In this document: positions 62,716 to 64,000 of the stretch, one piece after another
Layout: each line of letters starts with the position of its first letter
How positions within the stretch are numbered: position 1 is the first letter of the stretch
NCBI RefSeq assembly: GCF_014932895.1
Contig: NZ_JACYOF010000002.1
Span: 496,001 to 560,000, forward strand
Origin: Bacillus thuringiensis
GTDB taxonomy: Bacteria; Bacillota; Bacilli; Bacillales; Bacillaceae_G
Length of the DNA: 64,000 nt
Direction: 5' to 3'
Notes under the pieces: generated by a model
The model's database searches: none
What the model was told of the DNA's origin: nothing
What the model saw: only the letters and a program-made list of their open reading frames with translations
Program-made: the position numbers and the translations under genes

Positions 62716-63546
62716 CTATTTCAACTGATCCATTTCGACCATATCCATATCACTATACGTAATGTTTTCTCCACACATTGCCCAAATAAATGTATAGTCA
62801 CTTGTACCAACACCAGAGTGAATTGACCAACTTGGTGAAATTGTCGCCTGTTCATTTTTCATTATCAAATGTTTAGTTTCATCAGGTTTACCCATAAAAT
62901 GGAATACGCGTGTATCCGGTTTCATATCAAAATATAAGTACGTTTCCATGCGACGCTCATGGGTATGGCAAGGCATTGTATTCCAACTGCTTCCCGGTTC
63001 TAAAATGGTATACCCCATCTGTAGTTGACAACTTTCACAAACATTCGGATGAATATATTGATAGATTTTACGCTTATTTAATGTTGCAGAGTCCCCTGTT
63101 TCCATAGGTTTAATTTCATCAATACTTATACGTACATTTCGATATTTATGATGTGCAGGTACTGAAACACAATAGAATTTCGCAGGATTAGACTGATCAT
63201 CTGACTTAAAGACCACTTCCCTTGTTTCTTTTCCGATATAGTACCCATCTTGTTTTTTCATACTTTCTTCTTTACCGTCAATTATGATAGATCCTGGTCC
63301 ACCAATATTTATAACTCCTAATTCACGACGTTCTAAAAAATAAGAAACTCCCAATTCAGTAGACAACTCAATACTCAAAGGTTTTTCAGTTGGCGTTACT
63401 CCCCCAAAAATCATTCGATCATTATGTGTATATGTAAGAATAACTTCTCCCGGTGCAAAGTTTCGCTCTACTAAGAATTCCTGTCTTAATTGATCTGTAG
63501 AATAATGACGAATATCCATTGGACTATGTGTATAACGTGTTTCCAT
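62716..63546 (-). CDS. kduI: KduI, 4-deoxy-L-threo-5-hexosulose-uronate ketol-isomerase
   Basis: About 276 aa (family about 278). ATG 63546 (METRYTHSPMDIRHY) with AGGAG spaced 10 nt; longer starts would intrude on kdgK. Zinc-binding residues lie in MPCHTHERRMETYLYF and a later H in PSWSIHSGVG. It isomerises the unsaturated uronate ring-opened by GH88. First enzyme of the KDG route here. Confidence 0.93.
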   Translation of the reverse strand: METRYTHSPMDIRHYSTDQLRQEFLVERNFAPGEVILTYTHNDRMIFGGVTPTEKPLSIELSTELGVSYFLERRELGVINIGGPGSIIIDGKEESMKKQDGYYIGKETREVVFKSDDQSNPAKFYCVSVPAHHKYRNVRISIDEIKPMETGDSATLNKRKIYQYIHPNVCESCQLQMGYTILEPGSSWNTMPCHTHERRMETYLYFDMKPDTRVFHFMGKPDETKHLIMKNEQATISPSWSIHSGVGTSDYTFIWAMCGENITYSDMDMVEMDQLK

Positions 63547-63577
63547 AATATACATTCTCCTATCACTTTTTAGTATT

Positions 63578-64000
63578 TTATCTAATAATATTTCCTGACT
63601 CATTTCTCATAAACTCTTCTACTTCCAAGATAGAAAACTGATTACAATCACCATGAATCGTATGCTTTAAACTAGATGCTGCAGTAGCAAATGAAACTAT
63701 ATAATCCGGATCCCTTTCTTCCAATAAACCGTGTAAAATTCCAGCAACAAAAGCATCTCCTCCACCAACACGATCCACAATAGGATTAATGTGGTACACC
63801 TTAGAGGTATACAGACAATGATTTTTCCATAATGTTCCCTGAAGGTCATTTGAACTAGCAGAATGAACATCCCTTAATGTAGAGTAAAAGACTTCAATAT
63901 TAGGATATTTTTTATACATTTGCTCATAATAATATTCTGAATCCGATTGTTTCGTCTTATTTTCAGGAATCCCCATTAAATAGAGAGCATCCATTTTTCC
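63578..64000 (-). CDS. kdgK: KdgK, 2-keto-3-deoxygluconate kinase, C-terminal part
   Basis: At least 140 C-terminal codons; the frame stays open to the right edge, and the ATG at 63994 is internal. PfkB-family signature 2 is present (DRVGGGDAFVAGILHGL, with the catalytic aspartate in GGGDAF). It should phosphorylate 2-keto-3-deoxygluconate. Its stop lies 31 bp before kduI. Confidence 0.85.
   Translation of the reverse strand, partial: GKMDALYLMGIPENKTKQSDSEYYYEQMYKKYPNIEVFYSTLRDVHSASSNDLQGTLWKNHCLYTSKVYHINPIVDRVGGGDAFVAGILHGLLEERDPDYIVSFATAASSLKHTIHGDCNQFSILEVEEFMRNESGNIIR

Noticed and set aside
1-64000. tRNA, rRNA, insertion sequences or integrases
   Set aside because: No cloverleaf, rRNA segment, transposase or recombinase frame was recognised on either strand; the accessory cluster lacks a visible mobility gene within the window.

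Overview
The window is low-GC Firmicute DNA from the Bacillus cereus group (B. cereus/thuringiensis/anthracis relatives). Evidence for the group: a MogR-type motility repressor in place of a SigD system, a gene product that I recall as essentially the B. cereus germination antiporter GerN, a Spo0E-like phosphatase and divergent short Hfq beside motAB, and a YjcZ-type spore miniprotein. The species cannot be fixed from this sequence.

Layout. 1-37000 is a near-continuous motility and chemotaxis locus, mostly on the minus strand. Read in the direction of transcription (right to left): motA-motB; cheY; cheA; fliY followed by two unassigned membrane/exported proteins; (a short plus-strand pair, an unknown gene and cheR); a YaaR-family gene-flgN-flgK; flgL-fliD-fliS-fliT-like; flgB-flgC-fliE-fliF-fliG-fliH-fliI; fliJ-fliK-flgD-flgE-hypothetical; a small FliG-like gene; cheV; mogR; two plus-strand flagellin genes; then a lytic transglycosylase, a small SpoA protein and fliM-fliN-fliO-fliP-fliQ-fliR-flhB-flhA (flhA runs off the left edge). 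The gaps between these operons carry a dispersed family of hairpin repeats.

37100-46200 is core-genome housekeeping: an HD-domain protein, Hfq, Spo0E-like, YjcZ, glyoxalase-fold protein, nitroreductase, DUF4870, a YdcF/DUF218 protein, a DUF421 protein, a MerR regulator with its MATE pump, and gerN.

46600-64000 looks accessory. First comes a Leloir galactose operon (GPH-family permease, galM, galK, galT) divergent from an AraC regulator, with a near-perfect CcpA cre site. Next is a glycosaminoglycan-type utilisation cluster: a secreted family-8 polysaccharide lyase, a cytosolic GH35 beta-galactosidase, a GH88 unsaturated glucuronyl hydrolase, a complete mannose-family PTS (EIIA, EIIC, EIID, EIIB), kduD, kduI and the 3' part of kdgK. 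The predicted flow is: extracellular lyase makes unsaturated disaccharides, the PTS imports them, GH88 splits them in the cytosol, and KduI/KduD/KdgK carry the uronate arm toward KDG-6-phosphate; galactose released by GH35 could enter the neighbouring Leloir genes.

Points of most interest: a FliY with an exactly 220-residue tandem duplication of its CheC-like phosphatase domain; a 10-bp hairpin that separates the cheR Shine-Dalgarno from its start and would bring them to ideal spacing when folded; a tail-anchored protein next to fliY with flagellin-D1-like features; sigma-A-like promoters in front of flagellin and motAB; and the combined glycan island.
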